NCBI GenBank assembly: GCA_026390795.1
Contig: JAPLFG010000003.1
Coordinates: 682,001 to 746,000 of the forward strand
Source of the DNA: Ignavibacteriales bacterium
Lineage (GTDB): Bacteria > Bacteroidota > Ignavibacteria > Ignavibacteriales > Melioribacteraceae
Direction: 5' to 3'
Length of the DNA stretch: 64,000 nucleotides
The notes under the pieces were generated by a model that was not told the DNA's origin, ran no database searches, and worked only from the letters and a program-made list of their open reading frames with translations. A program made the position numbers and the translations under genes. Below, in pieces: positions 32,357 through 41,141 of the stretch (within the stretch, counting starts at the first letter, position 1; each line of letters starts with the position of its first letter).

Positions 32357-34237
32357 TTATTTCTTCTTCAAAATTTCTTCCATTTGATCCATAACTTTAT
32401 TCATCTTTGCCATTGTTAAATCAAATGCTTCGGATGATAAAGGATCAATTCCTGCTTTCTTAATTAACTCAATAGGATAATCTGAAGAACCGCCATTTAA
32501 GATATTGTAGAACTTATCAACTGCCGGCTGTCCTTCATTTAATATTTTTTCAGCAAATGCCGTAGCGTAGATCAGTGAAGTTGAATACTGATAAACGTAA
32601 TAAGTGTAATTTACAAAGTGAGGAATATATGCCCATTCGTAAGCCACATAATCATCAACCACACATGCGCCTTCATCATTGCCATAATATTTCTTAACGA
32701 TGTCATAATAGATCTTACTCATTTCCTCGCCGGTAAGAGGACTTCCATTTTCAATCCGTTTATGCATTTCCAATTCGAACTCTGCAAAAGAGGTTTGTCG
32801 GAATATTGTCGTACGTAGGAGATCGAGATATGAACCGAGCAAGAAAAGTTTTTCTTGATCGTTCTTTACTTTATTGACCATATAATCGTTAAGAAGAGTC
32901 TCGTTGATTGTAGAAGCGATCTCCGCAACGAATGTGGCGTACTGAGCATCAACAAAAGACTGATGTTTATTAGAGAAGTAACTATGCATTGTATGTCCCA
33001 GCTCATGAGTAAGAGTCGAAACAGAGCCGTAATCATCCGTCCAGTTGGTTAATATATATGGATGAGTATCGTACTGAGCACCTGAAGAATATGCCCCGCT
33101 CCTTTTACCGGTTGTTGGCATGTAGTCAATCCATCGTTCGTTAAATGCTTTCTTAACAGTCGCAACATATTTACTTCCCATTGGTTTGAAAACATCCAGC
33201 AAAAGTTTTTGTCCTTCTTCAATTGTGTATTTAAAATCAACAGATTTTACAAGCGGCGTATAAAGGTCGTAATAATGAAGTTTATCAACACCGAGCATTT
33301 TAGTTTTCAATTTTAGAAAGCGGTGCAACGTTGGTAGATTTTTATGAATTTGATCGATAAGATTTTCGTAGACAGAAACTGGGATTTTATTTCCGTTAAG
33401 AGAACTCTCAAGAACCGTTTTATAATTTCTATTTTTTGCGTAGAAATAATCAGCCCGGATTTTACCGGCTAGGTTCGCCCCAATTGTATTTTGAAATTTT
33501 TTATAATTCTCGAATGTTGATTTCATTACTAATTCACGGTCAGCCCGGTTTTCAACCGTTCTATATTTGGTGTATGCAGAAGAACTGAGTTCAACTTCTT
33601 CGCCAGTCGATAGTTTAACTTTGGCATTAGGTTTTTCCGCATTGTCAAAGATTCCGTAAACTTCATCCGGAGTTGAAGTAATTAGTCCTGCACTTGCAAG
33701 AATTTCTTCTTCGCGCGTGTTTAATGTATGTTCTCTCAGCCTTAGAATATCATCAACAAAAAATTTGAATTCATTTAATTCTTTTTTCTCGCCAAAAAAC
33801 TTTTTGATCTTTTCATCTTCGATTTTTAGAATCTCCGGATTCATAAAAGCGGAAACTTCACCGAGTTTAGTGCCGAGTATTGTTGCCTGCTGATTCAAAG
33901 ATTGGTTTGAACTGATACGTAAATCTTCATCTGCAACGCGTGCGGAGTAATCGGAAAGTTTATAGTAGCTTTTATAAATATCAAAAAATAAACGAAGAGC
34001 AGAATAAAATGTATCTGCACTTTCACCCAATTTCCCTTGATAATTTTTTAATCTATCAATTTGTTTATCAATTGATTCGCGGTCTTTCTGCCATTCATCA
34101 ATACTTTTATAGAGAATGGAATTATCCCACTTAAATTTATCCGGAACATCTTTACGTTCTAGATTCTGAGCAAAAGTTGATTCTGATACCATTATAACCG
34201 CCAGAATGATTGTTAAAAAAATGAAAATGTGTCTCAT
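32357..34237 (-). CDS. pepF: Secreted oligoendopeptidase F (M3 family)
   Basis: Zinc metallopeptidase that cuts oligopeptides of roughly 7-17 residues; 626 residues. The HExxH site is in LTHELGHTMH (His411, Glu412, His415), with the third ligand in the downstream EIASTINETLL segment. The N-terminal 23 residues are a signal peptide ending in ESTFAQ, so the enzyme is exported. PepF is usually cytoplasmic in Firmicutes, so periplasmic location is notable and fits the other secreted peptidases here. It has its own terminator. Confidence 0.94.
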   Translation of the reverse strand: MRHIFIFLTIILAVIMVSESTFAQNLERKDVPDKFKWDNSILYKSIDEWQKDRESIDKQIDRLKNYQGKLGESADTFYSALRLFFDIYKSYYKLSDYSARVADEDLRISSNQSLNQQATILGTKLGEVSAFMNPEILKIEDEKIKKFFGEKKELNEFKFFVDDILRLREHTLNTREEEILASAGLITSTPDEVYGIFDNAEKPNAKVKLSTGEEVELSSSAYTKYRTVENRADRELVMKSTFENYKKFQNTIGANLAGKIRADYFYAKNRNYKTVLESSLNGNKIPVSVYENLIDQIHKNLPTLHRFLKLKTKMLGVDKLHYYDLYTPLVKSVDFKYTIEEGQKLLLDVFKPMGSKYVATVKKAFNERWIDYMPTTGKRSGAYSSGAQYDTHPYILTNWTDDYGSVSTLTHELGHTMHSYFSNKHQSFVDAQYATFVAEIASTINETLLNDYMVNKVKNDQEKLFLLGSYLDLLRTTIFRQTSFAEFELEMHKRIENGSPLTGEEMSKIYYDIVKKYYGNDEGACVVDDYVAYEWAYIPHFVNYTYYVYQYSTSLIYATAFAEKILNEGQPAVDKFYNILNGGSSDYPIELIKKAGIDPLSSEAFDLTMAKMNKVMDQMEEILKKK

Positions 34238-34353
34238 TATTTCTCCTTAAAATTAGTAAATCAGCCGCATAAAAATTATGGAATAACTTTGTAATTTTAG
34301 TATCTCCGGTAATTCAAAAATTTTTCACCTAAAATATTTAATAGAAACAAAAA

Positions 34354-34371
34354 CCCCCGGTGGACCGGGGG
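34354..34371 (-). terminator. Rho-independent terminator after the OPT transporter
   Basis: CCCCCGGT and ACCGGGGG form a perfect 8-bp stem with a 2-nt loop; on the minus strand the stem is followed by TTTTTGTTT. It is 27 nt past the OPT stop codon. Confidence 0.9.
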
Positions 34372-34397
34372 CGTCTAAGTTCATTTTAAAATTAGAA

Positions 34398-36377
34398 TTA
34401 GTCTTCTTTCTTTGCGCGCAATGAATCCCAAATTGTATAAAGACAAAGAAGAGCAAACATTACAATCGAAAGTACTTCGGCAGAATTAGATTCAAACCAT
34501 TCGGTCATAATCCAATTTGCGCCTGTGGACCTTATAATTACACTAACAACACCCATCAAAGCACCGCCGGCAATAAATCCGGATGCAATCAATGTTCCCC
34601 TTTCACGGCGAGCATTATTCAATCCTTCATCCTTACTTCTAGTTGATACATAATGAGCAATTAATCCACCGACCATGAGTGGAGTATTTATTTCTTGAGG
34701 TAAGTACATTCCTAATGCAAATGCTAGAACCGGCACTTTGACCATCACTAAAAGCAGTGCAATAACTGCACCGGCAATATATAGCATCCAGGGTGCCGGT
34801 TGATTTGACAGAAGAGGTTGAATGATTGCAGCCATTGCATTTGCTTGGGGAGCCGCAAGTCCGCCGCCAGCAAATCCATAAATTTTATCTAAGAGAGCAA
34901 TAATCCAAACAACTGTCGCAGCCGAAATAATAGCACCGACAAATTTCCATTTTTCCTGTTTATATGGGGACGAACCTAACCAGTAACCAATTTTCAAATC
35001 TGTTACAAATGAGCCCGCAACAGATAAAGCGGTACAAACTACTCCGCCGATAATTAATGCGGAAACCATTCCGGCTGGTCCGGAAAGACCAACAGAAACA
35101 AGGATGATTGACGATAATACTAACGTCATCAAAGTCATACCTGAAACCGGATTGTTACCCGTAATAGCAATAGCATTCGCAGCAACAGTAGTGAATAGAA
35201 AAGACATTATCATTACAATTGCTAATCCAACTAAAGCATGGACTAAGTTGAATACTACGCCAAACATGAAAAATAGAAAGATCACAACTGCTGTAAGAAT
35301 GATACCCACAACAATAATTTTCATCGAGAGATCACGTTGAGTGCGTAAATTTGCAGATTCTAAATTCTTTCCGCCAAATATTTCTTTAATGGCAAGTGAG
35401 AATGCAGACCGAATAACACCGGAGGAACGCACAATTCCAATAAATCCAGCCATAGCAATTGCACCAATACCAATGTGCCGAACATAATTTCTAAATATCA
35501 ATTCGGCAGACATATCTTTAATAAGCATTGTTACTCCGGAACCAACAGTTACTGTTAGATCTGCACCGAAGTAAGCTATCAATGGAACGAACACGAAATA
35601 TGATAAAAATGATCCGGCGACTATAATTGTTGAATACTTAAGACCAATTACATAACCAAGTCCAACAACAGCCGCACTTGTATTCAATCTGAATACTAAT
35701 TTGAATTTATCAGCGAGAACTTCTCCTACACCTATTACGCGTGAAGTAAATATTTCAGACCAAGTACCAAATGTTGCGACTAAAAAATCGTAGATACCGC
35801 CGATAAGTCCACTTACGACAAGAATCAAAGCTTGCTTTCCACCCTTTTCTCCGGCAACTAAAATTTCTGTTGTTGCTGTTCCTTCTGGAAATGGAAGTTT
35901 GCCGTGCATTTCAGAAACAAAATATTTTCTAAATGGAACAAGAAAGAGTATTCCTAAAAATCCACCGAGCATTGATGCAAAGAACATCTGAAAGAAAGTT
36001 GCCTGAAGACCAAGAATATAAATTCCCGGTAAAGTAAAAATTGCACCCGCTACAACTGCACCGGATGAAGAGCCGATAGATTGAATAATTACGTTCTGAC
36101 CCATTCCGCCTTTCTTGCCAAGCAGAGTAGTTAATCCAACTGCTAGAATCGCAATTGGAATTGCAGCTTCAAAAACTTGACCGACTTTTAATCCTAAGTA
36201 TGCGGCGGCAGCTGAAAAAATTACTGCCATTACAAGTCCGGTGATTACGGAATAAGGTGTTACCTCGGGGAAAGCAATATGAGGCGACATAATTGGAACG
36301 TACTCTTCTCCGGGTTTTAATTCTGTGTAGGCGTTAACCGGTAATCCGCCATTGGTTGGTTTTTCGTTTGAACTCAT
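34398..36377 (-). CDS. OPT family oligopeptide transporter
   Basis: Proton-coupled importer of the oligopeptide transporter superfamily, 659 residues with about 15 hydrophobic segments. Family features include ITGLVMAVIFSAAAAYLGLK in the first helix, GMGQNVIIQSIGSSSGAVVAG, and LPFPEGTATTEILVAGEKGG. The last of these is highly typical of bacterial OPT proteins. It would take up peptides released by the secreted peptidases coded nearby. An AGGAGA site lies directly before the ATG. Confidence 0.95.
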   Translation of the reverse strand: MSSNEKPTNGGLPVNAYTELKPGEEYVPIMSPHIAFPEVTPYSVITGLVMAVIFSAAAAYLGLKVGQVFEAAIPIAILAVGLTTLLGKKGGMGQNVIIQSIGSSSGAVVAGAIFTLPGIYILGLQATFFQMFFASMLGGFLGILFLVPFRKYFVSEMHGKLPFPEGTATTEILVAGEKGGKQALILVVSGLIGGIYDFLVATFGTWSEIFTSRVIGVGEVLADKFKLVFRLNTSAAVVGLGYVIGLKYSTIIVAGSFLSYFVFVPLIAYFGADLTVTVGSGVTMLIKDMSAELIFRNYVRHIGIGAIAMAGFIGIVRSSGVIRSAFSLAIKEIFGGKNLESANLRTQRDLSMKIIVVGIILTAVVIFLFFMFGVVFNLVHALVGLAIVMIMSFLFTTVAANAIAITGNNPVSGMTLMTLVLSSIILVSVGLSGPAGMVSALIIGGVVCTALSVAGSFVTDLKIGYWLGSSPYKQEKWKFVGAIISAATVVWIIALLDKIYGFAGGGLAAPQANAMAAIIQPLLSNQPAPWMLYIAGAVIALLLVMVKVPVLAFALGMYLPQEINTPLMVGGLIAHYVSTRSKDEGLNNARRERGTLIASGFIAGGALMGVVSVIIRSTGANWIMTEWFESNSAEVLSIVMFALLCLYTIWDSLRAKKED

Positions 36378-36389
36378 TCATTATCTCCT

Positions 36390-36482
36390 AAAATTTAGGA
36401 TTGAAAAAATGTTTCGATGTCATTCTTACTCTTGATTATGTTCTTGATCTCATTTTTGATCTTTTTCTTATTCTTACTCTGC
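36390..36482. repeat. CTTGAT/TCTTAC-type purine-pyrimidine repeat
   Basis: The gap upstream of the OPT gene consists of repeated short words on the plus strand (ATTCTTACTCTTGATT, TTCTTGATCTC, TTTTTGATC, CTTATTCTTACTC). Related AAGATTAAGATCAAGAG words occur at about 60140-60163. It appears to be a degenerate intergenic repeat family and not coding sequence. Confidence 0.45.
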
Positions 36483-36483
36483 A

Positions 36484-37248
36484 TTACAAACTATGCGGAA
36501 TACTATAAATAACTATCATAACTAACGCAGCAAGCATTGCCCACCACCCAGGTTTTTTATTCTTCTTTATCATGTAAAAGGCAAAGAGCCATATTATAAA
36601 TGCAATCTGAGTTTTATTATCAGTAACATCATGACCAAACGGCCAGCCGCCCCATATATCTCCGAACGCTAATCCATTCATTGCAAACCCGAGTGCAAAT
36701 CCACCGATGAATAAAACAATTACAGTCCAAAGTCCGAGTTTTTCATACCGCGGTTCTTTATTGAATAATTCGAGACCCGTTCTAGTGGATAACATCATAG
36801 CAAAAAACATCGCGAAAATATGTGGAATTAAAACCACCAAAGGGACATCATCTTTGAAACGGATAATTATGTTTTCACCCGCAGGCATCTTGACTGAGGA
36901 CTGATCCTTAAATAACATTATGTAATATTCAAGCTTTTCTAATCTTTTTTGTGCCGGAAGCTCTGCTTTCAATATTTCCCCGCCGGTCATGTTAACTTCC
37001 GAAAATTCATTTTGAGTATTGAACTTTCTAAAATATAATTTTCCATGAATTGAGCTGTCGTTTGTAATAATCTCGATAAGATAATTGGAACTTGAACTGT
37101 GACTCCTTTCAAGTGTGCATGCAATTTCTTTTCTATCGAGAATTACTTTGCCAGACAGAGGAAATGTAGGGCCAGTTACACGTTGATAAAATGCAGAAAT
37201 TAATGTTACTACAATTGCAATAAGCCAAAATAGTGTTGTTCTTTTCAT
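36484..37248 (-). CDS. Membrane protein of unknown function
   Basis: A 254-residue protein. An N-terminal hydrophobic helix (residues 7-20) is followed by a periplasm-type domain of about 110 residues, predicted beta-rich. Then come four or five membrane helices from about residue 130, including VPLVVLIPHIFAMFFAMML and WTVIVLFIGGFALGFAMNG. A conserved-looking loop GGWPFGHDVTDNKTQ lies between helices. I do not recognise the family. It lies upstream of the OPT gene on the same strand, 106 nt away, but no functional link is evident. Confidence 0.75.
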   Translation of the reverse strand: MKRTTLFWLIAIVVTLISAFYQRVTGPTFPLSGKVILDRKEIACTLERSHSSSSNYLIEIITNDSSIHGKLYFRKFNTQNEFSEVNMTGGEILKAELPAQKRLEKLEYYIMLFKDQSSVKMPAGENIIIRFKDDVPLVVLIPHIFAMFFAMMLSTRTGLELFNKEPRYEKLGLWTVIVLFIGGFALGFAMNGLAFGDIWGGWPFGHDVTDNKTQIAFIIWLFAFYMIKKNKKPGWWAMLAALVMIVIYSIPHSL

Positions 37249-37473
37249 CCGCAGCTCTTTTGTTTTTGTGGAAAGTTTAGGGCAAACTTAGTGAATGTAG
37301 ATTTTAGGAACAATCTAAATTTGCCGACATTTTATAAATATTGTAATTGATCTAGAACAACTTTCGTGGTGAATGCTAAGTGTCCTAAGTTAAATTTGAT
37401 TTTGTAGGTGCAAATTTTGAGAGAATGATATTAAACTTTGCTATTTTTGATTTGCAATTCGAAAGAGGAAAAT

Positions 37474-38055
37474 TTGGATAAAGAAAAATTCATTGCCGAT
37501 TCGCTTAAGGAAAGCAGCGAAGTTAAACTAAAAATGGAATCAGCTTGCAAAGCGGAAATTTTGGTTGCGGTTCAAAGTTTAGTTGATGCTTTTAGGAATG
37601 GAAAAAAAATATTGTTATGCGGTAACGGCGGCAGTGCAGCAGATAGCCAGCATATCGCTGCCGAATTTATGATACGATTAAGCCACAATGTGCAACGACC
37701 GGCATTACCGGCTATCGCATTAACAACCGATTCATCAAACCTTACCGCTGGTGGAAATGATATCGGTTTCGAAAATGTTTTTGCCCGTAATGTTGAAGGT
37801 CTTGGTAACGAAGGAGATGTTTTGATTGCAATATCAACAAGCGGTAATTCACAGAATATTATTAAAGCAGTAAATAAAGCACACGAGAAAAAAATGTTTG
37901 TTATTGGATTCCTCGGAGGGACAGGAGGAAAGATGAAAGAGATTGTTGATCTTCCGGTTGTGATTCCGTCATCAAATACACAACGCATTCAGGAGGGGCA
38001 TATTACCGTTGCGCATATAGTTTGTGAGTTGGTGGAATTAGAATTATACAAATAA
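37474..38055 (+). CDS. gmhA: Phosphoheptose isomerase
   Basis: Converts sedoheptulose 7-phosphate to D-glycero-D-manno-heptose 7-phosphate for LPS heptose. The SIS-domain motifs are CGNGGSAADSQHIAAEF, ISTSGNSQNI and the C-terminal QEGHITVAHIVCELVE with the zinc/active-site His residues. Starting at the TTG at 37474, which has an AGAGGA site 4 nt upstream, the protein is 193 residues, the usual GmhA size. The longer frame from 37438 also begins with TTG and has no ribosome-binding site. Confidence 0.92.
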   Translation: MDKEKFIADSLKESSEVKLKMESACKAEILVAVQSLVDAFRNGKKILLCGNGGSAADSQHIAAEFMIRLSHNVQRPALPAIALTTDSSNLTAGGNDIGFENVFARNVEGLGNEGDVLIAISTSGNSQNIIKAVNKAHEKKMFVIGFLGGTGGKMKEIVDLPVVIPSSNTQRIQEGHITVAHIVCELVELELYK

Positions 38056-38166
38056 AAATATTTTACTGAATAAAACTTAGGTTGCATTAAGCACGACTTC
38101 ACTTTTTTAAAAGAATTTTACCTTTCTTTACAAGTGATTTGCACTTCAAAAAAAATCGGATAATAA

Positions 38167-40341
38167 ATGAACATTCCTTTATTCATTGCTAAAGAACTAA
38201 ACGTACAGGAAAAACAAGTAACCTCTGTAATAAATCTATTTGGTGAAGGCGCGACAGTTCCTTTCATTGCCAGATACCGTAAAGAGCATACCGGCGGTTT
38301 AGATGAAGATTATTTGCGCCAAATTGAAGACCGCCTTAGTTATTTGACAATACTCGAAGAACGAAAGTTGGTAGTTCTTAAAAGCATTGAAGAGCAAGGA
38401 AAACTGACTGATGAATTGCGAGATAAAATTTTGGCGGCAGTTAAACTTCAGGAAGTAGAGGATCTTTATCTTCCTTACAAACCGAAACGGAAAACTCGCG
38501 GTACAATTGCGAAAGCCAAAGGTCTTGAACCACTCGCATTATTCATTCTCGAAAATCCAAACTTCAAAAATGATTTTGATGAAGTGCTCGCTCAATATAT
38601 AAATCCGGATTTAGGCGTTAATACAATTGAAGAAGCTCTGCAGGGAGCAAAGGATATAATTGCCGAAATGATTAGCGAAACTGCCGAGGTCCGGCAATCC
38701 GCACGCGAATTCTTGTTCGATGATGCATCAATTGTTTCTTCAAAAGCAGATCCTAAAAAAGAAGAACTACGCGCTAACAAAAAAGATGTTTATGAAGTCT
38801 ACCATAATTTTGCTTGCCAGTTAAACAAAATCAAACCTTATCAATTGCTTGCCATTAACCGCGGCGAAAAGGAATTTTTTCTAAAGGTGACTTTGAGCTA
38901 TGATAAGCCGGGAATTCTAAATACGATTTTTGATAAGTATTTTTCATATGACAAATCCGTATTCGATGAAATATTAAACGAAGTAGTTGAAGATTCATTC
39001 TCACGTTTAATCTATCCTTCCATCGAAAGGGATGTGCGAAATCAATTAAGTGAAGAGGCAGATTTACATGCAATTGAAATTTTTGCAGCGAATCTCCGTC
39101 AATTGCTTCTTCAGCCGCCGATTAACAGCAAGAACATATTAGGAATTGATCCCGGATTTTATTCCGGTTCAAAACTTGCTGTTATTGATACAACTGGAAA
39201 ATATATTGAAGGGACAACTATTTATCCCCATCCTCCGCAAAACAGATCTGCAGATGCAAAAAAAATTCTTCTTGATTTGATAGAAAGATACGGGGTTAAT
39301 CTCATTGCAATTGGAAATGGAACTGCAAGCAGAGAAACAGAATTATTAATTGCCGATCTGATAAAAGAGAACAAACTTGATTGTCATTATTTAATTGTGA
39401 ACGAAGCCGGTGCTTCTGTTTATTCTGCAAGTCCGCTAGCAAAAGAAGAGTTTCCGGAATTGGAAGCAAGTCAAAGAGGAAATATTTCAATCGCACGGCG
39501 TGTGCTCGATCCTCTTGCCGAACTTGTGAAGATTGATCCTAAATCAATTGGCGTAGGACTTTATCAGCACGATGTCGATCAAAAATTACTTTTAAAAAAA
39601 TTGGATGATGTAGTGGTTAGCTGCGTTAATTATGTTGGTGTTGATGTCAATACTGCTTCTGTATCATTGTTAAATCATGTCTCCGGACTGAACAAACGGA
39701 TCGCAACCAATTTAATTAAGCACCGTGATAAGATAGGGAGATTCACAAACCGCGATCAATTTATGAAAGTAACCGGCATGGGAGAAAAAGCGTTTGAGCA
39801 ATGTGCCGGATTCTTAAAAATTCCAAACGGAGAAAATCCGCTTGATAATACATTCATTCATCCTGAATCTTATGATGCAACAACAAAACTTTTAAAACTG
39901 TGTGAACTTTCGACAACTCACATAAACGAAAAAGGAAATCTTGTGGAGTTGTTTGTGAAAAATAAAGGAACACAAAAAATTGCTGAACAAATCGGAATTG
40001 GAGAACCTACATTAATAGACATACTTGATAATCTAAAAAAACCGGGACGAGATCCGCGCGAGGAGATGCCAAAACCAATTCTAAGAAGCGATGTTTTGAA
40101 AATGGAAGATCTTGAGGAAGGAATGAAATTGAAAGGAACAGTTAGAAACGTGGTTGATTTCGGTGCATTTATAGATATCGGTGTTAAACAAGATGGACTT
40201 CTTCATATTTCTCAGATCGCGAATAAATATGTCAAGAATCCGCTAGAGTTGTTAAAAGTTGGAGACATAATTGATGTAACGGTACTCTCTATTGATATTC
40301 CGAAGCAAAGAATTGCACTTAGTATGATTTCAAACATGTAG
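38167..40341 (+). CDS. tex: Tex-type RNA-binding transcription accessory protein
   Basis: A 724-residue homologue of Tex/YhgF, which binds nucleic acid and is related to eukaryotic Spt6. Domains in order: N-terminal helical region (VPFIARYRKEHTGGLDE), YqgF/RNase H-like core around residue 325 (ILGIDPGFYSGSKLAVID), helix-hairpin-helix part (YVGVDVNTASVSLLNHVSGL) and C-terminal S1 domain (GTVRNVVDFGAFIDIGVKQDGLLHIS). All are intact. The TAG stop codon is the first three bases of a REP-like palindrome (copy B). Confidence 0.95.
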   Translation: MNIPLFIAKELNVQEKQVTSVINLFGEGATVPFIARYRKEHTGGLDEDYLRQIEDRLSYLTILEERKLVVLKSIEEQGKLTDELRDKILAAVKLQEVEDLYLPYKPKRKTRGTIAKAKGLEPLALFILENPNFKNDFDEVLAQYINPDLGVNTIEEALQGAKDIIAEMISETAEVRQSAREFLFDDASIVSSKADPKKEELRANKKDVYEVYHNFACQLNKIKPYQLLAINRGEKEFFLKVTLSYDKPGILNTIFDKYFSYDKSVFDEILNEVVEDSFSRLIYPSIERDVRNQLSEEADLHAIEIFAANLRQLLLQPPINSKNILGIDPGFYSGSKLAVIDTTGKYIEGTTIYPHPPQNRSADAKKILLDLIERYGVNLIAIGNGTASRETELLIADLIKENKLDCHYLIVNEAGASVYSASPLAKEEFPELEASQRGNISIARRVLDPLAELVKIDPKSIGVGLYQHDVDQKLLLKKLDDVVVSCVNYVGVDVNTASVSLLNHVSGLNKRIATNLIKHRDKIGRFTNRDQFMKVTGMGEKAFEQCAGFLKIPNGENPLDNTFIHPESYDATTKLLKLCELSTTHINEKGNLVELFVKNKGTQKIAEQIGIGEPTLIDILDNLKKPGRDPREEMPKPILRSDVLKMEDLEEGMKLKGTVRNVVDFGAFIDIGVKQDGLLHISQIANKYVKNPLELLKVGDIIDVTVLSIDIPKQRIALSMISNM

Positions 40342-40364
40342 GGTCGACGTCCCGTCGACCCTAG
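40338..40364. repeat. REP-like palindrome, copy B, downstream flank of RAYT
   Basis: Arms TAGGGTCGACG (40339-40349) and CGTCGACCCTA (40353-40363) are perfectly complementary around a TCC centre. The element includes the tex stop codon and ends 56 nt before the RAYT stop. Copy D on the other side of RAYT has the same orientation and the same GTCCCGTCGACC right half. Confidence 0.88.
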
Positions 40365-40419
40365 ATTTGAATGCCTAATGTTAGGTGTACTGATCTTCAT
40401 TCTTTCGAAAAAAATAATC

Positions 40420-40929
40420 TTATAATTCAAGATTCTCATCATCAAAGTCGGAATTCCATTTAAGTGCATTGTACTGAATATAATTACGGATATTATACAG
40501 CTCCTTTTCATTCCTAATTATTCTATCGTAAAACGATCTTTGCCAAATATTACGGGTAGCAGTTTTATTATTTTCATTTATTCTTTTTGTTGATTCATAT
40601 TTGAAATAAGCAACAATTTGGCTTAACGAAAATTTCTTCGTTTTAATATCGGGTTGAGGAAACCTCAACCCTACGACACCATTGATAATCAATATTCCAT
40701 GAAAATGGTTTGGCATAATTATAGATTTATCTATCTCAACGTTCAAAAAATGATCTGGAATAGCTGTCCAACTTTTCTCAACAATTTTACCATTTCCATT
40801 TAAATGAACAGCTTCATTATTCACAGAGCCAAAAAGTGGTTTTTTATCATTAGTACAGATTGTAATAAAATAGTAGTTAGGCGAAGAGTAATCGAATTCT
40901 CTGAGACGTGTTCTTTTGCGTGCTAACAT
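40420..40929 (-). CDS. REP-associated tyrosine transposase (RAYT)
   Basis: Single-strand DNA transposase-like protein of the Y1/IS200 HUH family, 169 residues. The HUH motif is in IIMPNHFHGILII (His75, His77) and the catalytic tyrosine in WQRSFYDRIIRNE (Tyr134). The N-terminus RLREFDYSSPNYYFITICT is typical of RAYT proteins. The gene is bracketed by two same-orientation REP-like palindromes (copies B and D), 56 and 53 nt away, and its own frame contains a third palindrome (copy C, residues 86-93). RAYTs are thought to move or maintain REP elements. The gene looks intact. Confidence 0.93.
   Translation of the reverse strand: MLARKRTRLREFDYSSPNYYFITICTNDKKPLFGSVNNEAVHLNGNGKIVEKSWTAIPDHFLNVEIDKSIIMPNHFHGILIINGVVGLRFPQPDIKTKKFSLSQIVAYFKYESTKRINENNKTATRNIWQRSFYDRIIRNEKELYNIRNYIQYNALKWNSDFDDENLEL
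40648..40674. repeat. REP-like palindrome, copy C, inside the RAYT coding sequence
   Basis: GGGTTGAGG (40651-40659) and CCTCAACCC (40663-40671) are perfect 9-bp arms around AAA. On the minus strand the element begins GTAGGGTTGAGGT like the other copies. It encodes VGLRFPQP (residues 86-93) just after the HUH motif, in frame, so the palindrome is tolerated as protein sequence. Confidence 0.85.
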
Positions 40930-40982
40930 TGCAAGTCATAATGTTATTTTAAATTTATTTTTTTTACAGATATAATTCAAAT

Positions 40983-41009
40983 GTAGGGTCTATGTCCCGT
41001 CGACCTTTT
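40983..41009. repeat. REP-like palindrome, copy D (degenerate), upstream flank of RAYT
   Basis: Reads GTAGGGTCTATGTCC then CGTCGACC. It matches copy B at most positions, including the TCC centre, but has two mismatches in the inner arms and has lost the closing CCTA. It starts 53 nt after the RAYT start codon on the upstream side. Confidence 0.75.
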
Positions 41010-41103
41010 GTATTTTTGCAATTCAGTAATCAAAATTCTGCTTTATTATATCTGTTTTTTTGATTAACTGCCTTCATATTTTATATCCAATCTGAATTTT
41101 TTT

Positions 41104-41111
41104 TATCTTTG
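41104..41111 (+). promoter_or_regulatory. TATCTTTG promoter box for aconitase
   Basis: TATCTTTG matches the Bacteroidota TAnnTTTG element and ends 30 nt before the aconitase ATG. A matching upstream TTTG is not evident. Confidence 0.4.
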
Positions 41112-41141
41112 CAATGATTATTAAAAACAAAAGGATTTAAA

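Noticed and set aside
40374-40385. CCTAATGTTAGG palindrome next to copy B
   Set aside because: Only 5-bp arms and no related copy; could occur by chance in AT-rich sequence.
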